Notes under the pieces: model-generated
Told to the model about the DNA's origin: nothing
The model's database searches: none
The model's input: only the letters and a program-made list of their open reading frames with translations
Part shown: positions 30,291 to 39,369 of the stretch, one piece after another
Layout of the letters: every line of letters starts with the position of its first letter
Position numbering within the stretch: the first letter of the stretch is position 1
Assembly (NCBI GenBank): GCA_001493195.1
Contig: FAXN01000021.1
Location: 1-44,453, forward strand
DNA: 44,453 nt
Source of the DNA: Sulfurovum sp. enrichment culture clone C5
Lineage (GTDB): Bacteria; Campylobacterota; Campylobacteria; Campylobacterales; Sulfurovaceae
Reading direction: 5' to 3'
Position numbers and translations under genes: made by a program

Positions 30291-30743
30291 ATGTCTACTG
30301 CACAAAAAGTTGGAGAAGTGACTAGTTTTAATGTCGATACTGCATCTGCTAAAGTTGAAGTAAACGGAAGAGAGACAGACACTATCCCTGTGCTTATGAT
30401 CGCAACGAAATTTAAGAGACATTTCATACCGCTAGCTCCAGGAGATCAAGTGGCGATATCTGGAGAGATAGATGCTGGACATGTTACTGGCAGTTTTTTC
30501 CATGATGGTGTGCCAATACCAAGTGGCGTAAGCGAAACAAGAGAGGTAATAGAGTATAGCGATGGTACACGAATAGTTTATGATATCGAATCTCATATAC
30601 TTGAAATTACTGGTGCAAACATCAGCATACAAAATGATGTAAGTGTTGGCGGAAATTTAACAGTTGGTGGAAACATAGAGAATGGTGGCAACATCACAAG
30701 TGCTGGAGTAATAACTGACAGCGATGGAAACAATGGAGCTTAA
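30291..30743 (+). CDS. baseplate assembly protein V (spike, P2 V/Mu gp45-like)
   Basis: The 150-residue protein has the N-terminal OB-fold of P2 V (KVGEVTSFNVDTASAKVEV, then FIPLAPGDQVAI). Its Gly-rich repeated C-terminus (ISIQNDVSVGGNLTVGGNI) would form the triple beta-helix of the membrane-piercing spike. It begins the P2-type tail set and is followed without a gap by W. Confidence 0.85.
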   Translation: MSTAQKVGEVTSFNVDTASAKVEVNGRETDTIPVLMIATKFKRHFIPLAPGDQVAISGEIDAGHVTGSFFHDGVPIPSGVSETREVIEYSDGTRIVYDIESHILEITGANISIQNDVSVGGNLTVGGNIENGGNITSAGVITDSDGNNGA

Positions 30744-31055
30744 ATGTCATATTTAATAACTTTAGAAGATTCTATCAAACGCATACTACTAACTCCGTTA
30801 GGCACTAGAGTTATGTTGCCAACATTTGGATCTAAACTTCATACGCTAATTGACAAAAGAGCAGATCAAACGTGGAAACTGCTTTTCATATCTTACGTGT
30901 ATGAGGCTCTTAAAAAATGGGAGCCAAGAGCAAAGATAAGAAAAGCTATACCAAATATTGACGCTGTAAGCGGAGAGGTGACAATTAGTCTGGAATTAGA
31001 AAGTGCGGATGCAAACCAAATACAAAAGCTGGAGATAGTATATGCTAGTGCCTAA
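30744..31055 (+). CDS. baseplate wedge protein W (gp25-like)
   Basis: The 103-residue protein has the GPW/gp25 fold signature: an N-terminal DSIKRILLTPLGTRVMLPTFGS, a central YVYEALKKWEPRAKI, and a C-terminal strand set (SGEVTISLEL). It seeds sheath assembly at the baseplate. It overlaps the J gene by 14 bases. Confidence 0.88.
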   Translation: MSYLITLEDSIKRILLTPLGTRVMLPTFGSKLHTLIDKRADQTWKLLFISYVYEALKKWEPRAKIRKAIPNIDAVSGEVTISLELESADANQIQKLEIVYASA

Positions 31056-31803
31056 AGCTATAGAAGAAATTGATTACGATTCACTTAAAAATGATATTGT
31101 TGAGCATCTTAAAGAGATAAGAGATATTGATATTGTTTTTTTAGAGAGTGATACTTTTTCGCTTATAGTAGAAGCTTTCATTTATAGAGAGATGCTACTA
31201 AGAGCTAGAATCAATGACGCACTTAGAGCATCTTATATTTGGACTGCAACCAGTAGCGATTTAGATGCTATTGCAGCACTGTATGGAGTAAGCAGACTAG
31301 AAGATGAGGAGGATGATAGACTTAGAGAAAGATGTATATTGTCACTTTATGCACAAAGTACTGCTGGATCTAAAAAGTCATATATTTTTTGGACTAAAAG
31401 CGTAAGTAACAACATTAAAGAAGTTGAAATTTTAAATCCAACAGCTGGTGTTGTCGAAGTTGTTTATCATAGTGATAATGACTATACCACAGAGATATCT
31501 AATATATGTAGTGGCGACGATGTCATTCCTTTGTGTGACACGGTAATTGTAACAAAAGCAACTATCGTGAATGCAAACATAGAGTTAGCAATAGAAATAC
31601 TTTCTGACTTTAATATCATAGATATCCGTAACGCCATAAAAGAGTCTTTTGGTAATTTATCTCTAGGGATAGGGGCAGATTTGCCACTTTCTAAAATTTA
31701 TGACACTGCTCATGTTGAGGGTGTTTATAAGGTTACAACAAATGCTATCGATGTCATCGCGAATGAACGCGAAGTCATTCAACCAAACATTATTTTTATA
31801 TAA
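31042..31803 (+). CDS. baseplate protein J
   Basis: The 253-residue protein matches P2 J: EAFIYREMLLRARINDALRA, DLDAIAALYGVSRL, then RLRERCILSLYAQSTAGSKK and the late SLGIGADLPLSKIYD. J proteins form baseplate wedges with W and I. ATG lies in the end of W. Confidence 0.88.
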   Translation: MLVPKAIEEIDYDSLKNDIVEHLKEIRDIDIVFLESDTFSLIVEAFIYREMLLRARINDALRASYIWTATSSDLDAIAALYGVSRLEDEEDDRLRERCILSLYAQSTAGSKKSYIFWTKSVSNNIKEVEILNPTAGVVEVVYHSDNDYTTEISNICSGDDVIPLCDTVIVTKATIVNANIELAIEILSDFNIIDIRNAIKESFGNLSLGIGADLPLSKIYDTAHVEGVYKVTTNAIDVIANEREVIQPNIIFI

Positions 31804-31814
31804 GGAGAGTTCAT

Positions 31815-33002
31815 ATGGCAGCAAATTATGGAGTGAATACAACCACTAGCACAGATGCAGCAAGATCATTGGCGATTGTATCATCTACGCCAATTGCATT
31901 AGTAGGTTCTGCGGTGCTAAGTGTCGCAGATGGTGAAATATATACAAAAGCAACAAACGAAGAACCATTATACTATGGCAGCGTAAGTAAAGCAAAGGCT
32001 GCTTTTAGTGATATAGCAGGAACAATACTAGAAGCATTAGATGGCATAGAAGACCAAAATGTTCAGTGTCCAATAATCATTAAAGTTGTAATAATCACAC
32101 AAGCAGAGAGTCTACTATCTGCTGAGCTTTTCTATAACAATCCACTTGTCAAAACAAGTGTTATAGAGAATTTAAACTCTTTAAAATCGGTAGCAAGCAT
32201 AGTTGGCGTTAAACCAAAATTAATTATTGCACCAAGATTTTCACATGATTTAGATGTGGCAACAGAAATGACCAGCGTGGCAGACAGATTATTAGCATTT
32301 TCTATAGTAGATCTAAATGTGGCAGACGAGAGTGAAGCGTTACTTAAAAAAGTTAGTTTTGGCACAAAAAGAGTTTTACTAAGAGATCCTTATGTTCAAG
32401 TTTGGGACACATTAACTAGTACTTCTATTACACAGCCTGATAGTGCAAGAGTAGCTGGCATGATGGCATGGACTGATGCTCAGTGGGAATATGGCTTTGC
32501 CGATAGCTTCTCTAATCGTGTCATGAATGGTATCAGTGGAACAGCTAGACCGATTGAGTTTAATGCTGGTCAAGACTGCGAAGCAGATAGATTAAGAAGT
32601 GCTCATATTGGTACTGTTATTCGTTATAACGGTTTTCGTACATGGGGTGGCGAGACGACAGGCATAGATCCAATATGGCAAGATCATACTAGAGTTCGAA
32701 TTTTTGACAGGATATCCGAAGCTGCTCTTGATGGTCTTTTTTGGGCGATTGACAGAAGAGCTGACATTCTTAAAAGTGTTAAAGATAGCGTAGAGCAACT
32801 ACTATTGGCTCTAAAAGGTGCAAGAGTGATGATAGGCTATGATGTTTACTGGGATGAAGAGCTTAATACCAAGACTAACATCACTGCTGGTAAATTTTAT
32901 CTCAAAGCCGAAGCTCAAAACAGTCCTATCGTTAAACGCCTAGAGGTTAATTTCAATTATAGTGACAGATGGGGCGAAGTGCTCATTAAAACAATATCTT
33001 AA
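31815..33002 (+). CDS. contractile tail sheath protein (P2 FI-like)
   Basis: The 395-residue protein has the sheath pattern: an early VVSSTPIALVGSA-like strand, PKLIIAPRFSHDLDVAT, MAWTDAQWEYGFADSFSN, and the C-terminal handshake region (GYDVYWDEELNTKTNITAGKFYL split). It polymerises around the tube and contracts for injection. GGAGAG precedes the ATG, and the tube gene follows after 11 bases. Confidence 0.92.
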   Translation: MAANYGVNTTTSTDAARSLAIVSSTPIALVGSAVLSVADGEIYTKATNEEPLYYGSVSKAKAAFSDIAGTILEALDGIEDQNVQCPIIIKVVIITQAESLLSAELFYNNPLVKTSVIENLNSLKSVASIVGVKPKLIIAPRFSHDLDVATEMTSVADRLLAFSIVDLNVADESEALLKKVSFGTKRVLLRDPYVQVWDTLTSTSITQPDSARVAGMMAWTDAQWEYGFADSFSNRVMNGISGTARPIEFNAGQDCEADRLRSAHIGTVIRYNGFRTWGGETTGIDPIWQDHTRVRIFDRISEAALDGLFWAIDRRADILKSVKDSVEQLLLALKGARVMIGYDVYWDEELNTKTNITAGKFYLKAEAQNSPIVKRLEVNFNYSDRWGEVLIKTIS

Positions 33003-33013
33003 AGGAGTAGATA

Positions 33014-33508
33014 ATGATAAATAGAAAAGGTGAAGCTTTTGACGGTGCGGCTATAGTTGTAGAGGGATTAGGCTTTATAGCTTCTGGTGCAAAAGGCAAA
33101 CTGCCCGATATAGAATTTACACAATTCACTAGCATGAGTGGGGTAGCGGAAAACACAATTGACACAACCGTACTTAAGCAGATGAAGAGCACGCTTGAAC
33201 TGTTGGGTGAAAATAAAGTTTATGTTCAAGCTTTGAAAAAAAGAAAAAACAAACTCGCAGCCTTTGAAATTAGATACACGAGTAGCGGTAAACAAGTTCT
33301 TGTTACGCTTAGAGGCACTATCGCTAAATCAGCATCAGCTGATGTCGAAATAGGCAAAGAGAACAAAAAAACACTAGAAATAAGCGTTAATTTCTATAAA
33401 AAAGAGGTTGATGGATATGTCGAAAATCTTATAGATATTGACAATATGATATGTGAACTTGATGGCGAAGATATTTGGGCAGACCAAACTGCATTTTTGA
33501 TTGGATAA
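33014..33508 (+). CDS. tail tube protein (P2 FII-like)
   Basis: The 164-residue protein has the FII features: INRKGEAFDGAAIVVEGLGFI, then KLPDIEFTQFTSMSG, and a final MICELDGEDIWAD motif typical of this family. It forms the inner tube. AAAGGAG precedes the ATG. Confidence 0.9.
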   Translation: MINRKGEAFDGAAIVVEGLGFIASGAKGKLPDIEFTQFTSMSGVAENTIDTTVLKQMKSTLELLGENKVYVQALKKRKNKLAAFEIRYTSSGKQVLVTLRGTIAKSASADVEIGKENKKTLEISVNFYKKEVDGYVENLIDIDNMICELDGEDIWADQTAFLIG

Positions 33509-33512
33509 AAAC

Positions 33513-33785
33513 ATGAGTGATAAATTACAAGAAACAACAAAAAAAGACAATATGATTCCTTTGTCGAATGATAAAACTATTTTTATGCGAACTCCAAAGC
33601 TAAGAGATGTGAGAGCCGTTAAGCATATTGTAGACATAGAGGATAGAGAGGTAGCCTTAATTTCTAATTTAACAGGGTTAAGCGAGGACGAACTCGACGA
33701 TCTAGATTATCAAGACTATAATCTATTAGATGAACGGCTAGCGGCTTTTCTATTGCCAGTTGGGAAGAATATATTGAGGGCATAG
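33513..33785 (+). CDS. tail assembly chaperone (P2 E-like)
   Basis: From the ATG at 33513 the product is 90 residues (a TTG at 33501 would overlap the tube gene). It has the Phage_TAC pattern MIPLSNDKTIFMRTPKLRDV and ISNLTGLSEDELDDLDYQDY. It lies between tube and tape measure, as E does in P2, and has a second frame (E') overlapping its end. Confidence 0.75.
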   Translation: MSDKLQETTKKDNMIPLSNDKTIFMRTPKLRDVRAVKHIVDIEDREVALISNLTGLSEDELDDLDYQDYNLLDERLAAFLLPVGKNILRA

Positions 33786-33901
33786 CCTTACTGGGCATTA
33801 ATATGAGCCAAGGCTTTTTGGATTGCTTAGAAATGGAAGTTGATGAGCACGATCAATTATTAAGAGAGATGTTGTCTCTTTTTGAAAAAACAGAAGATTA
33901 G
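33734..33901 (+). CDS. E'-like extension frame, likely made by -1 frameshift
   Basis: The frame is open from just after TGA at 33731 to TAG at 33899-33901, in the -1 phase relative to E. It encodes SWEEYIEGIALLG and then a helical GFLDCLEMEVDEHDQ segment, and it has no usable start. P2 and most tailed phages make an E-E' fusion by -1 slippage. T TTT CTA at 33746-33752 is the best slip candidate but is not a perfect heptamer. Confidence 0.65.
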   Translation, partial: TASGFSIASWEEYIEGIALLGINMSQGFLDCLEMEVDEHDQLLREMLSLFEKTED

Positions 33902-33913
33902 GAGGAAAATAGC

Positions 33914-35980
33914 ATGTCAAACATGGATGTGGGCTTAACGTTTAAAGCACTTGATAATGCTTCTCCTGTCATCGCCAAAGTGTGGGGAGAAGTTAAAAAA
34001 CTAACAAATGCTCCTATACGCATAGGGTTAGCCACAACTTTTGTTGGTAATGCACTCAAAAATTATTCTGAAGCAAAAAAAGAAAGAGCAATGAGCTATA
34101 TCAAGCCATATGCAGATTTAGAAGATGCCAGAACTCAGCTTGAAAACACTATGCTTAAATCCAATGGAAAAGTAAGTGCTTGGTTTAGTGCTATAGATAA
34201 AGAAGCGACAGAATTAGGGAACAAACTTCCTGGTACTACAGCAGATTTTTACGAGATGGCAAGTGCGATGAAGTCTTTGGGCGTAGAGGAAAAAACAATC
34301 GCCAATGGTGGATTAAAATCTGCAGCTTATCTTGCTGCTGTATTAAAAATACCTTATGCAGAAGCAGCTGAAAGTGTGGCAAAATTTAAAGAAGCACTAG
34401 GAATAGCAGATAAAGATCTAATAGCTTTTATTGATGATATGCAACGCATGGGACATATGGGTGTAAAAGTAGATGAGATGAAATATGCTTTTGGCAGAAG
34501 TGCTGGAGCATTAAAACTCATGGGATTACAAGGATTACAAGCAAGTAGAGATTTAGAGCCTTTGTATGGAATGCTAATCAAAACTGGTATGAGTGGTGAA
34601 ACCGTGGGGACAGCAGTTGGTAATGCACTACAAACTGCTATGACTTTTGAAGTTGATCGTTCAAAAAAAGTCGCAGAACTTAGAGCAATGTTAAATGCAA
34701 GAGGAATAACATTAGATTTTGTTGATGATACTGGCAAGTTTAAAGGTATTGATAATATGGTCGCTCAGCTAGAGAAACTCAAAAAAATCAAATCCGAAGC
34801 GGAGAGAGTTAGCATCATTCAATCTATATTTGGTTCTGGTGCAGAAGGAGATGCTATATCTATGATGCTTAAACAAGGATCTAGCGGTATAGCAAAATTT
34901 AAGGCTGATATGGCAGCACAAGCTAATTTAGATAAGAGAGTAGAAAAAAGTCTTGGCACACTTCGAGCTTTATGGGAAGCGTTTAGTGGTACAAAGGATA
35001 ATGTTTTTGCTAGTGTTGTGGAGCAATGGAGTGGAGAGATACACTGGCTTACCAAAGCACTTGGTAGTGCGACAGCAACTGTTGGCAACTTTTCTAAAGC
35101 ACATCCAATAATGACAAAATTTTTTGGTGCAATCATACTTGGTGCTCCACTGGTTGCTGGTGTACTAGGTGCTATAATGGTACCACTGGGACTTATAACC
35201 ACTGGTTTTGGTGTTCTTAAAAAAATAACAGGCTTTAGTACTCTTAAAAATGCGTTAACAGGTGTCGGTAAAACTGCTTGCGATGCTGGTAACTGTGCTG
35301 GAGGAGCGGCCACAAAAATAGTCAAGCTTAAAAATGCGATGAGTGGCATAGGTGCGATAGGATTTGCTGAAGCTGCAGGTATCGCAGCCTTGGCAACTGC
35401 TTTTGTGGCTCTTAACTGGCAAATAGCGGAAATGGGTAAAGCCGATATAGGTAGTAAACATATCCAAAGTATGTCATTAGCAGAGTTAAAGCAAAATAAA
35501 CAATATCTTCAAGAGAGAATAGATAACAGTAAAAAAGATTTAACGACTTTTGGCGGTTTTAAAGAACGAGTTTGGCAAGGAACAGACCAAGCAACAGCTA
35601 AAGCTCTTGAAGCTAGACTTAAAGCTACAAACGCAGCACTTTCTAAATTAGATCCAGGTTTAAAAAAATCAACAACAGTAACAAAAAAAACAAAGACCAA
35701 TCCAACCTATTTTGACAAGCATCCTATGACCATAGAGGCTATTAGAGCCAAGGCATATTTAGAAGATAGAAAAAAACTATTGACAAACGCGAAAAATACA
35801 ATACAGCAAACGGTTAAAAATGATACCAAAACAACTCAAAACAATCACAACACATATAATACTCATGTGGTTGTCCAAAACTCAAATGCAAGTGCCTCTG
35901 AAATTGCCAAAATGGTAGACAAAAAACTCAAAGCAAATGCTGATAGAAACGCTAACTTATCGCTCAAGAAGGTCAAATAA
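33914..35980 (+). CDS. tail tape measure protein
   Basis: The 688-residue protein starts after AGGAGGAAAATAGC. Residues 1-60 are an alpha/beta head (NMDVGLTFKALDNASPVIAK). Residues 65-330 resemble the TP901-type tape measure core (AKEELGNKLPGTT-like, then GLQGLQASRDLEPLYGMLIK). Two hydrophobic stretches (about 400-440 and 478-497) are typical membrane-insertion segments. A charged coiled tail with Asn-rich NTYNTHVVVQN ends it. Its length sets tail length. Confidence 0.88.
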   Translation: MSNMDVGLTFKALDNASPVIAKVWGEVKKLTNAPIRIGLATTFVGNALKNYSEAKKERAMSYIKPYADLEDARTQLENTMLKSNGKVSAWFSAIDKEATELGNKLPGTTADFYEMASAMKSLGVEEKTIANGGLKSAAYLAAVLKIPYAEAAESVAKFKEALGIADKDLIAFIDDMQRMGHMGVKVDEMKYAFGRSAGALKLMGLQGLQASRDLEPLYGMLIKTGMSGETVGTAVGNALQTAMTFEVDRSKKVAELRAMLNARGITLDFVDDTGKFKGIDNMVAQLEKLKKIKSEAERVSIIQSIFGSGAEGDAISMMLKQGSSGIAKFKADMAAQANLDKRVEKSLGTLRALWEAFSGTKDNVFASVVEQWSGEIHWLTKALGSATATVGNFSKAHPIMTKFFGAIILGAPLVAGVLGAIMVPLGLITTGFGVLKKITGFSTLKNALTGVGKTACDAGNCAGGAATKIVKLKNAMSGIGAIGFAEAAGIAALATAFVALNWQIAEMGKADIGSKHIQSMSLAELKQNKQYLQERIDNSKKDLTTFGGFKERVWQGTDQATAKALEARLKATNAALSKLDPGLKKSTTVTKKTKTNPTYFDKHPMTIEAIRAKAYLEDRKKLLTNAKNTIQQTVKNDTKTTQNNHNTYNTHVVVQNSNASASEIAKMVDKKLKANADRNANLSLKKVK

Positions 35981-36336
35981 TGGTTTGTATGTTAGGTTTT
36001 TATATTTTTGATATTAATGATGTTGAAACTATCAAGAAGCAAATTCAATATAAATATTCAAGAAAGGAGCGTATAGGTAACCATCCGCACACTCAAGCTG
36101 TTGGAAAATGGAATGAAAAAATAGATTTTGATGCGGTTTTATATTATGACAAAGCAAGTGCTTTTATTTTTCAAAAGATGGCAGAGCAAAAAATACCAGT
36201 TTGGTTTGTAATGCTAAGTGGCGAAGCATTGGAAGTTACTATTGATGATATTACGATCAAAAGAAGTTATTTTGACAAAGGCGGCCAGCCTCTTAAGCAA
36301 GAGGTTTCTTTTGTTCTTGAGGCTTACTATGACTAA
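35980..36336 (+). CDS. tail protein U (P2 U-like)
   Basis: The 118-residue protein has the P2 U pattern: IQYKYSRKERIGNHPHTQAVG, KIDFDAVLYYD and KQEVSFVLEAYYD. Its ATG overlaps the tape measure stop (TAATG). Order tape measure, U, X, D is that of P2. Confidence 0.85.
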   Translation: MVCMLGFYIFDINDVETIKKQIQYKYSRKERIGNHPHTQAVGKWNEKIDFDAVLYYDKASAFIFQKMAEQKIPVWFVMLSGEALEVTIDDITIKRSYFDKGGQPLKQEVSFVLEAYYD

Positions 36337-36348
36337 GGTGGTGATAAT

Positions 36349-36552
36349 ATGAGTGATTATATATCTGTTGATGGCGACCGACTCGACACTATCGTATACG
36401 CTAAATATGGCACATTAGAGCCTATTATGATAGTGATTGAAGCAAATAGTCACATTCTCGATCGTTCTACATTAAGTGCTGGCGTAATAATTAAACTGCC
36501 AGAATGGAGTGCACCTATCAAAAAAGAGGAGGCAAAAACATTATGGAATTAA
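36349..36552 (+). CDS. tail protein X (LysM-like)
   Basis: The 67-residue protein contains one LysM-type fold (ISVDGDRLDTIVYAKYGTLE, then IEANSHILDRSTLSAGVIIKLP). In P2 it completes the tail near D. The D start lies inside its end. Confidence 0.85.
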   Translation: MSDYISVDGDRLDTIVYAKYGTLEPIMIVIEANSHILDRSTLSAGVIIKLPEWSAPIKKEEAKTLWN

Positions 36553-37484
36553 CTCCAGCTTTTTTGCTCACAGCAAATGGAAAAGATATTACCGACTCGT
36601 TAAATACAGACACAGCATCTTTTAGACTGACAGACAACGATGGCGATGTGGCGGACGAATTAACTATCGTTGTAACTGGAGATTTTAAGCGACCAAAAGC
36701 TGGTGATGTGCTGGATTTTTCTCTCGGATACAAAGAAACAGGCGTTAGCTTTGTTGGTCGATATTTTGTTCAAACAACTGAAAGAGAAGATCTAAGTATA
36801 TTAACTATTACTGCGACATCTGTGAACTGGGGTGAGGCTCTAAAAGAACAAAGAGATGCAAAATATGAAAAAACTACTGTTGCAAAAATTGCCAAAATAG
36901 TAGCAGATAGACATAAACTCAAAGTTAAAACTGACTGTGATGACTTGACAACAACATATATAGCACAGCAAAACGAAAGCGATTTGGATTTTTTAAGCCG
37001 CATAAGTGATAGATATGATCTTGTTTTTAATATCAAAAACGAAACAGTGGTGATGTTGCATAGAAGCAAAGATAAAAATAGTTCATTACCAAGATTTAAT
37101 GTTTCTGCTATTAACTGTGGTGAGATACGCATTAAACATTCTAATAGAACTTATTATGTAGCAGCTAAAGCCATATATAGAGACATCAAAAGCAATAAGA
37201 ATAAAGAAGTACTTGTTGGAGAAAAAGATAAAAAGCCGGTTCTTAAGATCACTGATGACTTTAAAAGTGACACAGAAGCAAAGCAAGTCGCTACGGCTGG
37301 CTTAGCCAAAGCAAACAGAAGTCTTAAGAATGGTTCTTTGACACAATATGGTTCTTTAATTTTTGCTGGAGGAGTGTTAAATTTAACGGATGCTGGCGAA
37401 GATGATGGAGAATATATAATTAAAAGTGTTAGTCATTCTCTCGACGATAATGGCTGGAGTATGGATATAGAGGTGGAAGCGTGA
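36543..37484 (+). CDS. tail hub protein D (late control protein D family)
   Basis: ATG at 36543 follows AAAGAGGAGG and gives 313 residues; a longer frame from 36504 runs inside X. The protein has the gpD pattern: PAFLLTANGKDITDSLNTDT, a strand-rich core, IVADRHKLKVKT, YIAQQNESDLDFLSRISDRY and the final DGEYIIKSVSHSLDDNGWSM (split here). It forms the baseplate hub. The 12-base word GTTAAATTTAAC occurs in its coding sequence (37376-37387). Confidence 0.88.
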   Translation: MELTPAFLLTANGKDITDSLNTDTASFRLTDNDGDVADELTIVVTGDFKRPKAGDVLDFSLGYKETGVSFVGRYFVQTTEREDLSILTITATSVNWGEALKEQRDAKYEKTTVAKIAKIVADRHKLKVKTDCDDLTTTYIAQQNESDLDFLSRISDRYDLVFNIKNETVVMLHRSKDKNSSLPRFNVSAINCGEIRIKHSNRTYYVAAKAIYRDIKSNKNKEVLVGEKDKKPVLKITDDFKSDTEAKQVATAGLAKANRSLKNGSLTQYGSLIFAGGVLNLTDAGEDDGEYIIKSVSHSLDDNGWSMDIEVEA

Positions 37485-38035
37485 ATATTTTACCTGTTAA
37501 TGAACCTATATATTTAAAAAAGATTGATGATTTTTTGGGAAATAGAATAGATACACTATCTTTTCCTAAAGCACCTTTCGTCGGCATAGATACTCGATAT
37601 CTTGATTATATTGCAGCAATGTTTGATGTTGATATTACTTTATACACACAAAGCGAAGCGAAGGAGGTGCTTAAAAAAGCGATATGGAGCAAAAACAAAG
37701 TTGGAACTATCGGTGCAATTAAAAAAATGTTGCAAACTTTTGATCCACAAGCAAATATTATCACGCATGCCACATGTCCAAAACATGATGGCAAAATCCA
37801 AAGAAATGGAATTACGACATACAGGAATTATGGTTTGACACATTGGGCGATGTATAAAATAGAATTAACTAGAGCTATATCTATATCCCAAAAAGAAGAA
37901 TTAATAACACAACTTAAAATACTTGCACCTGCGAGATGTAAGTTAATTAACATAGACGCACAAAACACAATAATCCACGATGGAAGGATAAAACGAAATG
38001 CAAATTACACATACGGAGGATACATAAATGGCTAA
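37481..38035 (+). CDS. tail protein I (baseplate)
   Basis: The 184-residue protein starts at a GTG overlapping the D stop (GTGA). It has the tail-protein-I pattern: GIDTRYLDYIAAMFDVDI, SEAKEVLKKAIWSKNKVGTI and the C-terminal helix KIELTRAISISQKEELITQL. It sits with J in the wedge and precedes the fibre gene with an 8-base overlap. Confidence 0.85.
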   Translation: MNILPVNEPIYLKKIDDFLGNRIDTLSFPKAPFVGIDTRYLDYIAAMFDVDITLYTQSEAKEVLKKAIWSKNKVGTIGAIKKMLQTFDPQANIITHATCPKHDGKIQRNGITTYRNYGLTHWAMYKIELTRAISISQKEELITQLKILAPARCKLINIDAQNTIIHDGRIKRNANYTYGGYING

Positions 38036-38963
38036 TTTAGAAGAAACAGAAATATGGGAAGATGGGATATATCAGTTTGAAGAGACTGATTTTATTGAAG
38101 GTGGAGCAAATGGTATAGATAATTTGCCACATAAGCAACTTGGTGCTAGAACCAAATTTCTTAAGGTAAAAACCGAAGAAATAGAAGCAGAGATAGAGAA
38201 TCTAGTTTCCAATAATTATACAAAAGCAGAGATAGATACTCTTCTCCAGGGACTCAAACCAAAAGCAAGTGTAAAAGTCGCAACAACCGCGAATATCACG
38301 CTTAGCGGTACTCAAACAATAGATACTATAGCAGTAGCGGTTGGCGATAGAGTGCTTGTTAAAGATCAAACAACTGCATCACAAAATGGCATATATATAG
38401 TATCAGCTTCTGCATGGACTAGATCACTGGACACAAATACAGCGGTTGAAGTTACTGGAGCGTTTGTGTTTGTTGAGCAAGGAACTACAAATGCCGATAC
38501 AGCATGGGTGCAAACAACAGATAATGTGACACTTAATACAACTAGTTTAGTTTGGGTTAAATTCGCAGGAAATGGAGCATTCCAAGCTGCTAGTACGATA
38601 TTGAGTGCGATAGCTGCACTTACATCAGGTGTAGGATATCTTAGTTTTAATAATGGTGTAGTTTCGATTGATACTGGTAAGCCAGCAGGAGAATGGGTAG
38701 ATGTAACAGCAAGTAGAACCATAGGCGTGACTTATTCAAACACTGGAAGTAAGCCTATTTATGTACACATATCTGCTATTTCTACTAATGCAAGCTTGAG
38801 TAATAGATTTGATATAGAAATAAATGGAGTAGCACTAAAAGGATCATATGCATACAACTCTTCCACTCTTTTTCAAAATTCAGCCATAGTATTCCCTGGT
38901 GATACATACAAATATATTGCACTAACTACATACAACACGCCATTAATATTAGAAAGGACTTAA
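38028..38963 (+). CDS. tail fibre protein
   Basis: The 311-residue protein has an N-terminal attachment segment (IWEDGIYQFEETDFIEGG, then NLPHKQLGARTKFLK), a short coiled piece (NYTKAEIDTLLQG), and a beta-rich shaft (VGDRVLVKDQTTASQNGIYI). The C-terminus is a compact beta tip. It should bind the host receptor. It is short for a fibre, and no inversion system or second fibre is near. Confidence 0.8.
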   Translation: MANLEETEIWEDGIYQFEETDFIEGGANGIDNLPHKQLGARTKFLKVKTEEIEAEIENLVSNNYTKAEIDTLLQGLKPKASVKVATTANITLSGTQTIDTIAVAVGDRVLVKDQTTASQNGIYIVSASAWTRSLDTNTAVEVTGAFVFVEQGTTNADTAWVQTTDNVTLNTTSLVWVKFAGNGAFQAASTILSAIAALTSGVGYLSFNNGVVSIDTGKPAGEWVDVTASRTIGVTYSNTGSKPIYVHISAISTNASLSNRFDIEINGVALKGSYAYNSSTLFQNSAIVFPGDTYKYIALTTYNTPLILERT

Positions 38964-38964
38964 T

Positions 38965-39252
38965 ATGAGATATTTTAAAAAGGATAGTGAAGTTTTTGGC
39001 ATAGAAAAAGGACAAGAACATATCATTAAAAATGACTGGATAGAAATTACAAAAGATGAAGCTCTTAAAATTTTAAATCCGCCTTTAGATGTAGCTAAAC
39101 TAAATCAACAAGAGATAGAAAAAGCACAAAAATATCTCACAGACACTGATTTCTATATGACTATAGACAAATATGAAACATTAACAGCAGATAAAAAACA
39201 AGAGCTTATGGTGTCGAGGCAAAAAGCTCGAGATGTAATCAATAATCTATAA
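38965..39252 (+). CDS. tail fibre assembly-type protein
   Basis: The 95-residue protein starts one base after the fibre stop. The helix LNQQEIEKAQKYLTDTDFYM and the C-terminal MVSRQKARDVINNL match the tail of fibre-assembly chaperones (DUF4376/Tfa-like pattern of a TDFY/TDWY motif followed by an R-x-x-AR helix). Position after the fibre fits this. Confidence 0.65.
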   Translation: MRYFKKDSEVFGIEKGQEHIIKNDWIEITKDEALKILNPPLDVAKLNQQEIEKAQKYLTDTDFYMTIDKYETLTADKKQELMVSRQKARDVINNL

Positions 39253-39261
39253 GGAGGAAAA

Positions 39262-39330
39262 ATAGAACTACAGCCGACCCTCTACGAACGACTGCAACAA
39301 AATCTTAACAATATTTTGACATCTATATAA
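39262..39330 (+). other. short frame behind a strong RBS but with AUA in start position
   Basis: AAGGAGG (39251-39257) is followed by ATA and 21 further sense codons (GAACTACAG, then on to TAA at 39328-39330), giving ELQPTLYERLQQNLNNIL-type helical sequence. A normal ATG is missing. It may be a tiny gene whose start has mutated, or a rare AUA start. Confidence 0.3.
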
Positions 39331-39369
39331 AAAATAGGGTCAAAATGTCATATTTTGCAGGAGCAGTTA

